DNA of 64,000 bases, from the NCBI RefSeq assembly GCF_023065955.2, contig NW_026623008.1:16398501-16462500 (forward strand), written 5' to 3'. This DNA is from Ursus arctos. Taxonomy: Eukaryota; Chordata; Mammalia; Carnivora; Ursidae. The notes beneath the pieces are model-generated. The model searched no databases. It saw only the letters and a list, made by a program, of their open reading frames with translations, and was not told where the DNA came from. Shown in pieces: positions 10,346 through 21,866 of the stretch (its first letter is position 1; each line of letters starts with the position of its first letter). Made by a program: the position numbers and the translations under genes.

Positions 10346-11669
10346 AGATTACAAATGTTAAAATATTAGTTCTGGCCTCTCTTGTATCCAAGGAGACTCT
10401 CTCCAACAGGCTTACCATGAGGTCAGAGAAAGTAAGCTGGGAAGCTATGCTCTCGAGCCCTCGCTTGGTGACAGCGTGGGCTATCTCTGCAGGCTGCTCT
10501 TCACCAGAAGTTGCCTCCCCACTCTACATCTCCAGTTTTTTCAAGGATTAGAGTCCTTCCCTATGGGTGCTAGAGCTAGGTGTTTGTCAACTTTATGAGC
10601 TTTCAGAGACAACCAGGCCTCCCCATTTTTATAAAGACTGAGATAAGAGTTTATGAGATTAGAGGTTTGTCATCGAACTCTGCTTTGATGTCTCTCTTGT
10701 GTTCTCTCTCTCCCTCCCCGCCCCCCCCAGTTTCCTCCTCTTTTAAAAATCCTAAGTGCAAGCTGGGAAGAGCAGCCCCAGGCCCTATAAACACACTGTT
10801 CAAATAAAGGAGACATTTAGGGGAAAGTGGAAGCATCAGTTAAAGGTGATCACTCTAAAATGACCATGTCTGGGCAATTTGTCATGAAGTATTCTAGCTG
10901 TTGCCAGAGATCATTTTTTTCTGTAAATCTTGCTGTTGGCTCATAATTTTCAACTTTTGACCCTTTAAAACTGAGGTGTGGGATTTTTACAAGCTTTGGG
11001 GATGGGGTGTTTTTAAAACAACCTTTTAAGAAGCCATCTATCCCCGGGAAAGGTTGGGATTCGGCTCGAAGGAGCTCTGCAGAAGAGGCTAGGATTCGCG
11101 GGTCCCTGCTCCGCCACGGGAGACTTTATGATCCAAGAATATTCCAGTCCAAGGACTGGGCCAGCTTCTTCCCGATTCTCTGCAGGCTCACAAACCATCA
11201 CGCCATACCCAGAGCCACTTGACCTGTAGGTGGTCATAGAGACGTGGGCACACCGTCCAGTGCTGGGCGGGAGGCTTGTTGCTGCCCGCCCCTGCCTGCC
11301 TGTCCAGCCTCATACCCTGCACCCCTGCACGCCCAGACTCAGGGTTCCCGCTGCAGGTCCTCAGTCTTGCTGAGCAGTGCCTCAGAGCCACACTTTTGCA
11401 CAGACCATTTCCCCTGCCGGGCAGGTCCCTCCTTTCATTCTTTTGTGTTGTCCTTCTTTTTTGTGTTATCACCTCCAGGAAACAACCAAGGGAAGGTCCC
11501 CTCCTCTGGCCTCCCAAGCCCAGCACCTCCTCCCCCCGTGTATCCCTTGGCACTAATCACACTGTGTGGAAACTGCCTGTTTCCTTGGGCATCTTCCCCA
11601 CCAGGCCGGGAGCCCGTTGAGCTTGGGGGCCCTAGAGCCAGTCCAGGCACGAGCCTGGAAGACGTGAGG

Positions 11670-11840
11670 CCATGAGATTGAGTAGTTAAGACCCGGCCTT
11701 TGGCCTCAGATGTAGTGCCCCACTGCTCTCCTCGCAGCCCTGACGCTGCCTGCGGGGGCGTTACGTGTCCTTACTGAACCTTACTTCTATAAACGTGACT
11801 ATCAGTGGTCCCTACCTTACAGAAGTACTCTAAGAATTGT
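11670..11840 (+). repeat. MIR fragment
   Basis: GATTGAGTAGTTAAGACCCG resembles the MIR head and ACTTCTATAAACGTGACTAT its core; diverged. Confidence 0.5.
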
Positions 11841-11845
11841 CGACC

Positions 11846-11963
11846 GGGGCGCCTGGCTGGCTCAGTCGGTGGAGCGTGCAACTCTTGATCTTGGGGTCGT
11901 GAGTTCGAGCCCCACATTGAGCATAGAGATTACTTTAAAAAATTACTTTAAAAATTTTTTAAA
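11846..11963 (+). mobile_element. Carnivoran SINE, short form
   Basis: GGGGCGCCTGGCTGGCTCAG, GCAACTCTTGATCTTGGGGT, GAGTTCGAGCCCCACATTGA, then GATTACTTTAAAAAATTAC. This type lacks the CT-rich body of longer SINEC copies. AAGAATTG/AAGAATCATTG flanks suggest a target duplication. Confidence 0.88.
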
Positions 11964-11999
11964 AAGAATCATTGGAGGATACTAACACACTCTGTGGTA

Positions 12000-12175
12000 T
12001 TAACTCTGCATCTTCCCCAGATAAGTCTTATTAGTAGACCCATTTTCCAGATGGGGAAACTGAGGCACAAAGAGAAGTTGAGTAACTTGCCTGAGGTCCG
12101 TAGGGAGAGCCAGGGTTCAAGACCAGATGGGGCCTGAGTCCAGAGCCTGTGCCCCTGAACACTATAAGCCATGGC
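12000..12175 (-). repeat. MIR SINE, antisense
   Basis: CATTTTCCAGATGGGGAAAC, TGAGTAACTTGCCTGAGGTC and GAACACTATAAGCC. Confidence 0.82.
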
Positions 12176-12639
12176 GCCCAAGTGACTTACAGGGAGCCCT
12201 CCACCTGGCACATAGTAGGTCCTCGGTATAGATGGTGGCTGCCGTTGTCAATAATTGTTCATGGTTCTATTCATTTGATAGTCCATTTTTAGATGGAAGA
12301 GGTGGGACTGGTCACAACACAGGAAGAAGGACTTAAGAGCTGGAAGAGGGGAGAAAAGGGGAAACCAAGGAGAGGAAACAGGGAAAAAGAGTCAAGACTG
12401 GACAGTAGGTGGGCAGAGGCCAAAGCAGCAGGGCTCAGGCATGAGTTGGTGAGGGCCTGGGAGGCTGCTGGGGGGAAAGCGCAGAGGCCTCTGGGGTGGC
12501 CATCTGGGCACTGGCATAAGACCACCACTGTCTTCCCTGCTCTTAGAGAATGAAACCCCAAACTCCATCACTGAACACACAAAACCCATTGTGGTAAAAC
12601 CCCAGATCAGCTTTCTTGCCTTGTATCCCACCTTTCCCC

Positions 12640-12960
12640 CCACACATCCTGAGCTCAGCCACCCTACCCTGCCCTTCACCCCTGTATACGTTTGCACACA
12701 CCATTCATCTGCCTGAAATGTCCTTCATTTCTTCCGGCCCTGATGGACTCCTACACATCCTTTGATACCCAGTTCAAATGGCCCCTCCTCTGGAAAACCT
12801 TCTTTGATACCCCTAGCTGATCATACTCATTCTTCCCCTTCTTGAAGTGAACTTCAAGGCTAGTGTCTTATTCCACTCTGTGCCGAGTGCCCCACACAGA
12901 GCTGGATGCAAAGTCATTACTTAGGAAGAACTTGTTGGGCTTTTTATCGAGTAAATCCAT
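12640..12960 (+). repeat. L2 LINE 3' region
   Basis: ATTCATCTGCCTGAAATGTC, TACCCAGTTCAAATGGCCCC and TGGAAAACCTTCTTTGATAC follow the sense L2 order. Confidence 0.75.
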
Positions 12961-13329
12961 CCTCAAATCAAGGGTGGGCCCTAGTAAAACCACACACACG
13001 ATCACAGATCTCCAGTGTCCGGGAGAGCTAGAACACGGAGGCAGAGGCTGAGCAGAATTCAGGAGAGAACTCATCCTTCCCAGGGACCCAGACAAGAGAA
13101 TGTTCCAGGGCAAGTGGGACTCTGGAACTCTGCTGTGGGCCTAGAAAATGCTGCCTGCAAGAGTTCATACCAGGGACCCCACTCTAAGCACCTCCAGCAC
13201 AACCCAGAGATGGCTGCAAATGGAAAGCAAGCTGGAAGCCTGTCCACTGTCACTCACTGGACCTCCATTAAATGCGGAACTCAAGACTGACCCTGCCTGA
13301 GCAACAGGGAGGACGCTGGGCTGTCACTC

Positions 13330-13470
13330 TACTTCTACTCTTACAGTCTAAGACCACATTGGCTTTTTCAGCAGCTTTTGGCTTGTGGTCAACTCAAACC
13401 CCCAGATCTTTTTCACTGGGATGGCTGCCAAGCCACATCTTGTGCGTTTGATTTATGGCTTGGGTTAGCT
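13330..13470 (+). repeat. Possible CR1/L3-type LINE fragment
   Basis: ACCACATTGGCTTTTTCAGC, AAACCCCCAGATCTTTTTCA and CATCTTGTGCGTTTGATTT resemble an old amniote LINE 3' end that I recall as CR1/L3. Family is tentative. Confidence 0.4.
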
Positions 13471-13809
13471 AAGGCCCACTCCTGCTCCCCAGAAGCCAAC
13501 AGGAGGAGGTGATGGTTTCTGTACCCCTAGGAGGGAAAGCGATCGCAGGCCCCCAACCCAAGAGCCTCAGTGTGAATGTGGGTAAGCTCCCCCCTCCCTG
13601 TGTGTGTTTCTAAGCCCTTTTCCTCCAGGCAACAAATGCCAGGACCTCTTGAGTGGGATTCTCATTAGCATTCAAGTCATAGGCCACCAGGGCTCAAGCA
13701 GACCAACTTTAGGTTCCTAGGGAAAGCAGTGATTCAGGAAAGCACCCAGAAGGTCAGGAAGAGAGAGGCAGGTGTTGGTGGCCTGGGCTCCTGAGTTTGC
13801 CAAGGTCCA

Positions 13810-13960
13810 CATGCCCTAGGAAAGGCCCTTCATTGCTTTGAGCCTCCATGTCTCATCTGCAGAACAGGAGTGACGAATCCCGACCTCACGGCATGGTTGG
13901 GACAGAGGTGCCCAGGCAGCAAGTGTCCTCCCAAGCATAGTAGTGTCTGTGTGGGTCATG
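13810..13960 (+). repeat. MIR fragment
   Basis: TTTGAGCCTCCATGTCTCAT and CTGCAGAACAGGAGTGACGA are the MIR core. Confidence 0.55.
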
Positions 13961-14239
13961 GACAGCGGGGGCCAAGTGGGCATCAAGTGCCCAATAATGT
14001 CCAGCTCTTCCCCCATTACCTTGAATGAGAAACTGAGGCACTGACCTCGTACCACCTTTGCAAATATTACTCCTGCTTGGCCAAATGTGCTTCTCCCCCG
14101 GGATCGTCTTTGTAAACGCCACCATTCAGAAAGGCCACACTCCCTAAGGTGACCCCCGCACACCTGCCTCAGCCCCTGGCAGTCACCTTCGTGGCCATCA
14201 CAAACTGTGGACAGCGTTTGTGTTTGTCTGGTGTTTCTC

Positions 14240-14345
14240 TCCCTCCGTCACTGTCCTTGACCCTCGGCTCCATGAGGGCAGGGCCCCCGTCTTCCTTGCT
14301 CACCGCTGTCCCTCCCTGGCCTCAGCGCAGCCGGGACTTGGCGGC
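14240..14345 (+). repeat. L2 3' fragment
   Basis: GGCTCCATGAGGGCAGGGCC followed by CTTGCTCACCGCTGTCCC is the L2 3' UTR signature. Confidence 0.6.
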
Positions 14346-14389
14346 GTGTGGAGAGTGACCGGGAAGGTCTTTGGAAACGTTCCTCCGGA

Positions 14390-14550
14390 CCTTGGCTACA
14401 AATCCAAGCTGCGTTAAAGAGAAGCGTATTTATTTCCCTGTGCCGCAAACAAGGTCACTTCCCCTCCCCGGGTCTCTGTTTCCCCAGCTGTAAAATGAGG
14501 TGTGAAATGAGAGACGGAACTAGCTTTTCTCTAAAGTCCTTCTAGCCCCC
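14390..14550 (+). repeat. MIR fragment
   Basis: TCTGTTTCCCCAGCTGTAAA plus the following AATGAGG stretch is MIR core. Confidence 0.65.
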
Positions 14551-15714
14551 AAGACTCGAAGTCGGCACAGAAAGGGGGAGAAGACTGTATTGAATTGTAT
14601 TGCCTATTGGGTTGGAAAAAAAAAAAAACAAAACGGCTTCTGCCAGGAAATCTCTCTCTCTGTGTCACTCTCTCCACTAGCCTGGAAAAAACTGTCCTGC
14701 ACAGGCCCAGGCCTGTGGAGCCCATGCTGAAAAAGTCACAGGCCCCTCCTGCCCTGGGCCCAGGCGAAGGGGCCCCTGAAAGGTGTGTGGTAGCTGCTTC
14801 CCCGGGGGGTCCGGGGGTTTGTTGCCTTAACCGAGCACACAGAGCAGGTAAAAAATTCCAGACATGTTCTCCGCTGACAGCTAATTGTGTCCTTTATTAA
14901 TGACCATGGCTTTCTTGGGGCAGGTGGGAGGAGGGAGGAGGCCAGTCTCTGCCCAGGGGGCTCCCTCAGGTGGAGCTGATGACCACATTTCTGGATCCCA
15001 TAGAAAGGGAAGTGCTACGTGAGGTGACCCCGAAAATCCAATCCCTTAGCTGGAGGGGGGGAGGGGCCTTTCCCGGCTCCCCAAGCCCCGGCGGCAGCGG
15101 CTGGCGCCGACAAAACATTGCAGGGGTTTTAGAATCTGGCAGACTAGGTTCTGGGTCCTGAGTTGGCCCCTTAGAGCACAGGCACCGAAGTACAGTGGAT
15201 GGCCTGAAGGGGACCGGCAAGAGCGCGATGGCCTGTGGGCAGCGTGGGCGATGCTCCCCGGCTCCATCCGGCCATAACCCCCCCCCGCCGCCGCCCCATG
15301 GCACCAGGACTGGGCCCACCAGGCCCTTCCTCAGTGACCCACTGCACCACCTGTCAATACAGCAGCCAGATGTGCCGGGGGACTAGGGCTGGCCCTGCCA
15401 GATGTGTCAGGCTTTCCAGCACATCCGGCTTCCCCTCCGGCACATCGTGATTATTATTTAACACTTGCTTTTCCAGCATCTGTGAGTCCTGAGGATTACA
15501 GGCTGGGAGGCTCCAGCGTGTCGATCCAGCTTAAGGTCTGGGGGCCTGGAGCCCACTGTTCATCAAAGGGCCTATTTTCTCAAGGACCCAGTGAGGACCT
15601 TTACAAGCCCTCTTGCCGTGACAGCCTAGAGCTGGAGGGAGGGTGTTTGTGGAGCTCTGTCTATTCCCTGCTTTGTCATCAGGATCCCATGTTAGCCTGG
15701 GGAGGAAGATGGGG

Positions 15715-15800
15715 TGTGCAGTATTAACCCCAATTATAGATGAGGGATGTGAGGCTCAGAGAGGGACACAGTGAAGAAGTAGCTGAGCTAGGACTTGAAT
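15715..15800 (-). repeat. MIR fragment, antisense
   Basis: AACCCCAATTATAGATGAGG and GGCTCAGAGAGGGACACAGT are reversed MIR core. Confidence 0.65.
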
Positions 15801-16160
15801 CAGGCAGCAGAAACAGCACGTGCAAAGGCCCTGGGGTGAGAGGAGGCCTCATGGGCTCCAGGGTAGCCAGAGGGCCAGAGTAGCCAGAGCGGAGTAGACG
15901 AGAGGGAAAGCAGTAGGAGGTGAGTTCAGAGAGGTGAGGGGGATACAATCACATCACAGAGAATAGTATACCTCGATAAATGTAACCGGAGAGGTAAAGG
16001 GGGCTTTGTAGGCTCTTGGCATTTACTCTGAGGTGGGAGCTGTTAAAGACCGTTGAGCAGAGGAGCACTACGCCGCTGATGCCTGTTCTGCAGGATCCCT
16101 CGGGCTGCGGTGCTGAGAGCAGACTGCAGCCAGAGGCAGGTGCAGAGGTAAGCAGGCAAG
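15800..16160 (-). repeat. L2 LINE fragment, antisense
   Basis: ACAGCACGTGCAAAGGCCCT, CAGAGCGGAGTAGACGAGAG, GGCTTTGTAGGCTCTTGGCA and TGAGCAGAGGAGCACTACGC follow the reversed L2 order. Confidence 0.75.
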
Positions 16161-16239
16161 GGTGGGAGGCAGGAGACCAGTGATCTGATGGCCACCACTC
16201 CTCTGCGCCTCTAGCCTCCCTTCCAACCTGGGTGTCGGG

Positions 16240-16360
16240 ATTCCTGGGCTGCAGCCCAGGCTCCGTCAACCACTAACCGGCCGTGTGACTTGAGGCAAGT
16301 CACTGTGGCTCTCTGGGTTGTTGTACTCTCTAGGCATCAAGTGAGGAGCTCGGACCAGGA
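16240..16360 (+). repeat. MIR fragment
   Basis: CCGTGTGACTTGAGGCAAGT is the MIR core start. Confidence 0.6.
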
Positions 16361-16667
16361 GATCGTGACTTCCGGTGACCCAGACCTCACGTGCCACCCC
16401 AGCCTCAAACTTCATGCGTCAGTGACCCTGAACTACCTGTAGCTCCCGGTACACACCAGGCCATTTCACGCCTGCACGCCCGTGCGCAGGCCGCCCCGCT
16501 CCGCCTGCGACACCCTTTGCCACCAGCGCCCCCGCCCCCCGCACGTGGAGAGCCCATGTTCTTCAGCAGATCTCGAGCTCAGGTGGCAGCTTCCCCTGAC
16601 CCACTCCCCTTCCTCGGTGACCCTGGGCACTCTGACAGGCCATACCAGTCTCCAGGAGACAATAGAT

Positions 16668-16850
16668 GAAGTGGTTGTGGACTCAGAGCTGCCTTCCAAT
16701 CCCAGCTGTGTCTCCGAAACCGCCTAACGTTATTGAACCTCCGTTTCCTCCTCTGTAAACCAGAGATAATTCTATTTCCTGCTCCCAGGGTCGAGGTGAG
16801 GATGCAGTAAGACGTAAAGCCTCTAAGCCAGTGCCTGGCACCTCGTCACT
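16668..16850 (+). repeat. MIR SINE
   Basis: CGTTTCCTCCTCTGTAAACC, AGATAATTCTATTTCCTGCT and CAGTGCCTGGCACCTCG. Confidence 0.78.
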
Positions 16851-17059
16851 GGGGGGGATCTGTGAAGCCAGATTCTAGCTACAGAACATGGCGGGTGGCC
16901 CTGCCCAGTATGGCCCCAGATTCCTGCAGTGGCCCTGGCCAGGACCCCAGGACAGCCTCCGGGCAGCCGCACGGCCCAGGGGCATTCCTGTCCACCCCTC
17001 CTGTCACCAACCGCTCCCTCCACCCACCTCCTCTGTCAGGGCCTGGTCAAAGCTGCCTC

Positions 17060-17185
17060 CCGGCAGCCACTCAGCACTTGAAAATGTCCTTAATTGCTTC
17101 ACCAGAGTGGGGAGTCACCCTGCAGGCAGATAATTAAAAAGTTCAGAGCTTGATTAATTGGGAGGAAATTGGAGGAATGGGGCTG
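17060..17185. promoter_or_regulatory. Candidate enhancer: cluster of TAAT-core sites
   Basis: Within 70 bp of repeat-free sequence lie TAATTG (17091), TAATTA (17131) and TGATTAATTG (17151), all homeodomain-type cores, in an otherwise GC-rich area. No repeat explains them. Function is inference only. Confidence 0.3.
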
Positions 17186-17370
17186 CCTGCAGGGCGTGCG
17201 GGAGCTCTTAGCCCCTGCGTGGGGATGGCGTGAAGGGAAGCAGGCCAGAGCCGGGACCCGGGCCTAACCTGGGATCCAGGGGCTGGACGCACTGGGCGTG
17301 AAACCTGCCTTTGCAGGTTGTGGGGTTCAGGGTCTGGCTCCCCAGAAGACTGTGAGCTCCACCCCTGCTA

Positions 17371-17413
17371 CACAGACACACACACAGACACACACACAGA
17401 CACACACACACAA
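17371..17413. repeat. (CACACAGA)n microsatellite
   Basis: Imperfect repeats of CACACAGA ending in CACACACACA. Confidence 0.9.
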
Positions 17414-17799
17414 ATACAACTGGGGAGTAGACATCAAAAGACCCAATGGTCATGAAAGTCCTGGTTCCTCTGGCCTTGGGGCTGAGGCACCTACAGGCCT
17501 TATAGCCTGTCATTCAGTGAGGTGTCACGGAGGCTCTGTGCCAGGCAGGTGAACAGGGCAGGCTTGCTGGCTGCCTCACAATGCTCCCAGTGGGGCAGGT
17601 GGGAAGGTGGGAGGTAGAGACTGGTATTAACCAAGTGCCAAGAAGGATGAGGGTGGAATGGCTTGAGACCCCATTCCCGGGGGCACAGGGAAGAGCTCTG
17701 GGGGCTCCGACATGGTCTAGGGAGCTCCAGAGCCATAGAACTAAGTCTCCAGTCCACACACCAGCTGAGTGACCTTCAGCCTAAGATTCTGAGCCTCAA

Positions 17800-18330
17800 T
17801 CAGCCAATCGACACACACGTCCTGAGGCCTCCTGTCCATCATGTCTCAGCCGCTGGTGCTGGGAGTTTCTAGACATTGCCAGTACCTGCTGTCCCCAGGC
17901 TTCCAGCCAAGTGCAGGAGGCAGACACTCAGAACCGTATAATCATGCAGCGGTAGAGGCAAAGCACAGGTGCTTCGGGAGCATGGGCAAGAGGCCCAAAC
18001 CAGGTCAGGGTGGCATCCCAGGAGAAGGTCAGAAGGTGGTTTGGGTGGAGCTGAGATTGGAAGGATAAAAGGGAGTGAGCCAGGCTGGCGCTGGGGCAGA
18101 GGGAACTGCCTGAGCAAAGGCCCAGAGACGGGAGATGGAACAGAGCGGGCGGGGGAGCTGGAAGCTGCCTACAGCGCCCAGGGGCCCAGCTCAGAGGTGC
18201 TGAGAGCTCAGGCTGGCAAGGTGGGCCCTAGAGGGGAGGCCAAAGCAGGCTGGGCTCGCCACAGGTGCAAGGGAGCCATTGACAGGTCTTGAGCAGAGGA
18301 GGGACGCTACAGATGGCCAGTGTGGAAACT
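17800..18330 (-). repeat. L2 LINE fragment, antisense
   Basis: GGGGCAGAGGGAACTGCCTG, AGCAAAGGCCCAGAGACGG and TCTTGAGCAGAGGAGGGACG are reversed L2 landmarks; the start is diverged. Confidence 0.65.
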
Positions 18331-18459
18331 GGCTTTGGGAGGCCCTGGGATCCCCCCTCAGGCAAAGGGGAGACGTGTTAACACAGTTCCTGCTGCTGCC
18401 TTCTGACTTCTGTAGTCTTGCCAGCTGCTGGCAAGGATCCATAGAGCCTGGGACCCGGC

Positions 18460-18510
18460 AGGGGCCGGCAGGGGTAGCCTGGGCATGTGGGGGATGCGGG
18501 GGGGGGGGGG
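18460..18510 (+). other. G-rich tract with quadruplex potential
   Basis: At least five G runs of three or more within 51 bp, ending in a 13-G homopolymer at 18498-18510. The homopolymer length may be uncertain in the assembly. Confidence 0.6.
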
Positions 18511-18684
18511 CCAGGATGACTGACATCCCCTGGGTGGTCCCAGTAGGAGCTACCACAGCAGGGGAATGAGCCTGAGGCACTCCCTCGACTTAACCTGGCC
18601 AGGCAGGACCCCCCTTCCTAGGGGAGGAGAGAGGGAGAAAGGGCAGGGTGGGGCACTCGTCATCAAACTAGAGCACTGAGGGCT

Positions 18685-18905
18685 TCAGAGAAACAGAAAG
18701 AACATGGACTGTGGAGGCACAGGCTCTGAGTGACTTTGGACAAGGTATTCCTCCCTATGGGCCTCAGTTTCCTCATCTCTAGAATGGGGACAATACCTCC
18801 TACTACACAGGGAGATGGTGAGGACTGAGTGAGGTTCTGAGCAGGGGAAGCTGCTGGCCTAGCACCTGGCAGGCACGTGGCAGGTACACAGTGATCGGGA
18901 GCTCC
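18685..18905 (+). repeat. MIR SINE
   Basis: Near complete: AACATGGACTGTGGAGGCAC, CAGTTTCCTCATCTCTAGAA and CTAGCACCTGGCAGGCACGT. Confidence 0.85.
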
Positions 18906-19539
18906 TCCTAGCCCAGAAGCTGGCCACCTGCTTCCGGCATGGCTGTGCCCATGGCACAGTGGATCAGGCACCTTGCCCAGCTCTGACCGGGGCAACTGAC
19001 TCCACTGGTTTAACCTCAGCGGCAAAAGCAGGAAGCATGCGAAATGCAAAAGCCACTATACATGAGGAAGACCCCCCCCAAACCCCTCTTGCTCCCCGGC
19101 AGGAATACCACAAGCTCAGCTCAGACATACTCACAGCACAAGGCCCTGAAGAAGATGCAAATCAGTTTATCTGCAGCTCAAGGAGAACAGAAGACCCAGG
19201 GTTGGATGCCTGAGCCCATGCATGGCCCGAGTTCCACAGGTGGCAGAGGCCATAGAGATGGTCCCAGCCGTACCCAGAGTGGGCAGGAAGGGGCCCGGGC
19301 TCACAGAGTAGGAGAGCAGGGAGCCACAGGGCAGCCGAGCCCAGCCTCCCCTCTCTGGGCCCAGGACTCTCCTCTGTCCACTCAAACCCCTCTCCCCAGC
19401 CCAAAGCCAGAACGAACGTCCTGGAGATCCGAAGGCAGGAAAGTGAGCCAGCTGCCCGTCGAACCGGTCACAGCTGAGCCGGGAACCCACTCCCACCGCT
19501 CACAGTGGCCAGCCGTCAGGCCTGGTTAAAGGAAGGTGT

Positions 19540-19760
19540 GCCAGCCCCCTGCTCAGCCATGGCCTCTCACAGGCAGGACCTGGGCCTTTGTCTCCATGTC
19601 GCGGTGTCTGACACATAATCGGGGCTTAATACACGCCTATTGGATAAATTCATAATTCAACATCTCTCCAACTGGACCCACGAGCCTGAGGGCAGGGACC
19701 ACAGCGTCTTTGTCCCTGCATCCCCAGGGCTTAGCACATAGCAAGTGGCGGGCCGGGAAC
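19540..19760 (+). repeat. Two L2 3' ends in tandem
   Basis: First GTCTGACACATAATCGGGGC with TATTGGATAAATTCAT; then GAGGGCAGGGACCACAGCGT with CCCCAGGGCTTAGCACATAG. Confidence 0.65.
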
Positions 19761-19769
19761 GAATGGAGA

Positions 19770-20005
19770 TAGTACAGCGGACACTTGTGTCGTGCTCAGT
19801 GGGAACCAGGCAGGCCCTGCTGTACGAGCTTCTCTGGATTAACTCACGCAATCTTCCCCCCAAACAGAAGGTCGGCGTGATCGTTCTCCCCACTACACAG
19901 ACAAGGGAACGTAGAGCGAGGGACCTTGCCCTCCGCCACATTGTTAGCAAGAGGCAGGCCCAGGATTCAGCCCTGGCAGCCAGCTCCACGGTCTACACCC
20001 AGGTC
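19770..20005 (-). repeat. MIR SINE, antisense
   Basis: GATTAACTCACGCAATCTTC, CCCACTACACAGACAAGGGA and GCAAGAGGCAGGCCCAGGAT keep the reversed MIR order. Confidence 0.65.
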
Positions 20006-20649
20006 CACTTCCATCAGGCCTCCTGCTTGGGTTCCCAGGAGCTAGATGGTGAGCCCGCCTCTGCCCATGGAGAAACCCTCTGCTCCACAGGACCCCCAGG
20101 AAGGCAGAGAAGCTCCTTCCTCCCCCACCAAGGCCTGGCACACTGGCCCTGATGGAGCACTGGACTCCGCTGTGCCCTCCGTGGTTTGGGGATTAAAGCA
20201 GCATCTCTGAGAAGAGAGTGAGGAGCAGGGTAGCAGGTCTGCCAAGGAGGCTGCAAGGCTCACCCAGTGCCAATTAGCGGCCCCACCGTGCCAGGTCCAG
20301 ATGGAGCCCTGCCTCGGCCTGACTCAGGGCTCGCTCGGTCAATTATCACCTATCCCCGGAGCCCAGGGGGCAGGTGGGGAGAAAATCTGTTTCCCCATAA
20401 TCCTCCCTCCCTCTCCCGGCCGGCTGCCATCCCTGCCTTGGGTTGCCTGGCCAAGGGCTCTGGGCGTCTGCAGAAGGCGGGTGCTGGCGAGCTGCTTCGG
20501 TCCTAGGTTCTGTGTTTGGGGGTCAGGCTTTGCCTGTGTCTTGCTGAGTAATCTAGCAAGCCCTGTCCCCTCGTAGGCCTGACCACATGGTCTCCAGTAC
20601 TGACGTTCAAGCCACCCGATAATTTCTACGTCCAGGAGTAGCCAGGCAC

Positions 20650-20885
20650 GAGGTCTTTGGAATCAAAAAGACATGGAGTCAAGCCTTAGCTCTATCATTT
20701 AGTAGCTATGTGATCTTGGCCCAACATTTTGCCCCCTCGGGGCCTGTTTCCTCATCTGTAAAATAGGGGGGTGATAATGGTACCCCTTCAGTGGGTAGTC
20801 ATGTAGATTTCATGAGCAAATCCGTGCAAATCACCTGCACTGGGCTCAGCACCTGGAAAGCATGTGATTAATGGGAATTAGGATT
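20650..20885 (+). repeat. MIR SINE, near full length
   Basis: TTTAGTAGCTATGTGATCTT, GTTTCCTCATCTGTAAAATA and CAGCACCTGGAAAGCATGTG. Confidence 0.87.
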
Positions 20886-21024
20886 GCCCTTGCACGCTGG
20901 ATGAGTTAACGACAGCTGACATTTACATAGGACCTGCTGCGTGTTCTTGTGCCTATCAGCCCGTCAGACCCACAGCGCCAGCCCCTGAGCCCCTCACTAT
21001 CTGCTTGGGGAGACAGACCTGCCT

Positions 21025-21130
21025 TCATTTAGCAAACTGAGCTGACTGAGCACCTACTATGTGCCACACCTTGCACTAGGTGCTAGGGATGTGGAGATTA
21101 AAGACCCAGCGCCTCCCGCAACCAGGGTTC
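21025..21130 (-). repeat. L2 3' end, antisense
   Basis: GAGCACCTACTATGTGCCAC and TGCACTAGGTGCTAGGGATG. Confidence 0.7.
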
Positions 21131-21522
21131 GCCAACCAGTGGGCAGCACAGAGATGAGTCACCTATGGGTTAGGTCCGTGGTAGGACGGGGCTGGTTGGT
21201 GCCGGTTCGGCTGGCAAGAGCCGACTGTGCTCATTTCTTCCCAACTCAGCGGTCAGTTATGTCAGATGGGTAGCTTGGAATTTGCCCTGGTGGGAGCCTT
21301 TATGCCACAGAAATCAGCAAACACAACAGATCAGGGCATTCCCCACTCCCCGCCACAGACAGCCGTGTACCAGCACACCACTGCCCAGAGCGTGTGTCCG
21401 GGGTACTGAGTGGACGTCGGAGGTGTCTGCTGTGGAAAGTGGAGGCCGGCCTCGCAGAAGCATCCATGTCAGACCCCTGTCCCAGGTGGCAGGTTGATGG
21501 GGAGAAGGGCATTCGGGCAAAA

Positions 21523-21527
<5 letters not shown>

Positions 21528-21577
<50 letters not shown>
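21528..21577. repeat. (GT)25 microsatellite
   Basis: A perfect TG/GT dinucleotide run of about 50 bp; likely polymorphic and able to form Z-DNA. Confidence 0.97.
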
Positions 21578-21578
<1 letters not shown>

Positions 21579-21866
21579 CCAGGGCATCTAGGGAATTACA
21601 AAGAGGTGAAGGGGGTGACAGATGGGCCCAGAGAAGTGTACCGGAGACTTACCAGAGACAGAGGGCATTCCTGGGACATGGGACTTCCAGTCTGAAAAGC
21701 AGGATGCCTTGTCACCATAGTGGACAGGCTCCGGGGACGACCTGTGGGGACCGAAGACGAGAAGTAGAGCAGAATCTGAGCAGCCGCGGGGCCTGGTGAA
21801 ACTGACAGGGTCATGGTGGCATTCACTGGCCACGTATTTTCTCAGGACACCCATAAGGGGCATATT

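Noticed and set aside
21300..21587. Open frame encoding a (TH)n/(CV)n peptide
   Set aside because: Pure product of the GT microsatellite.
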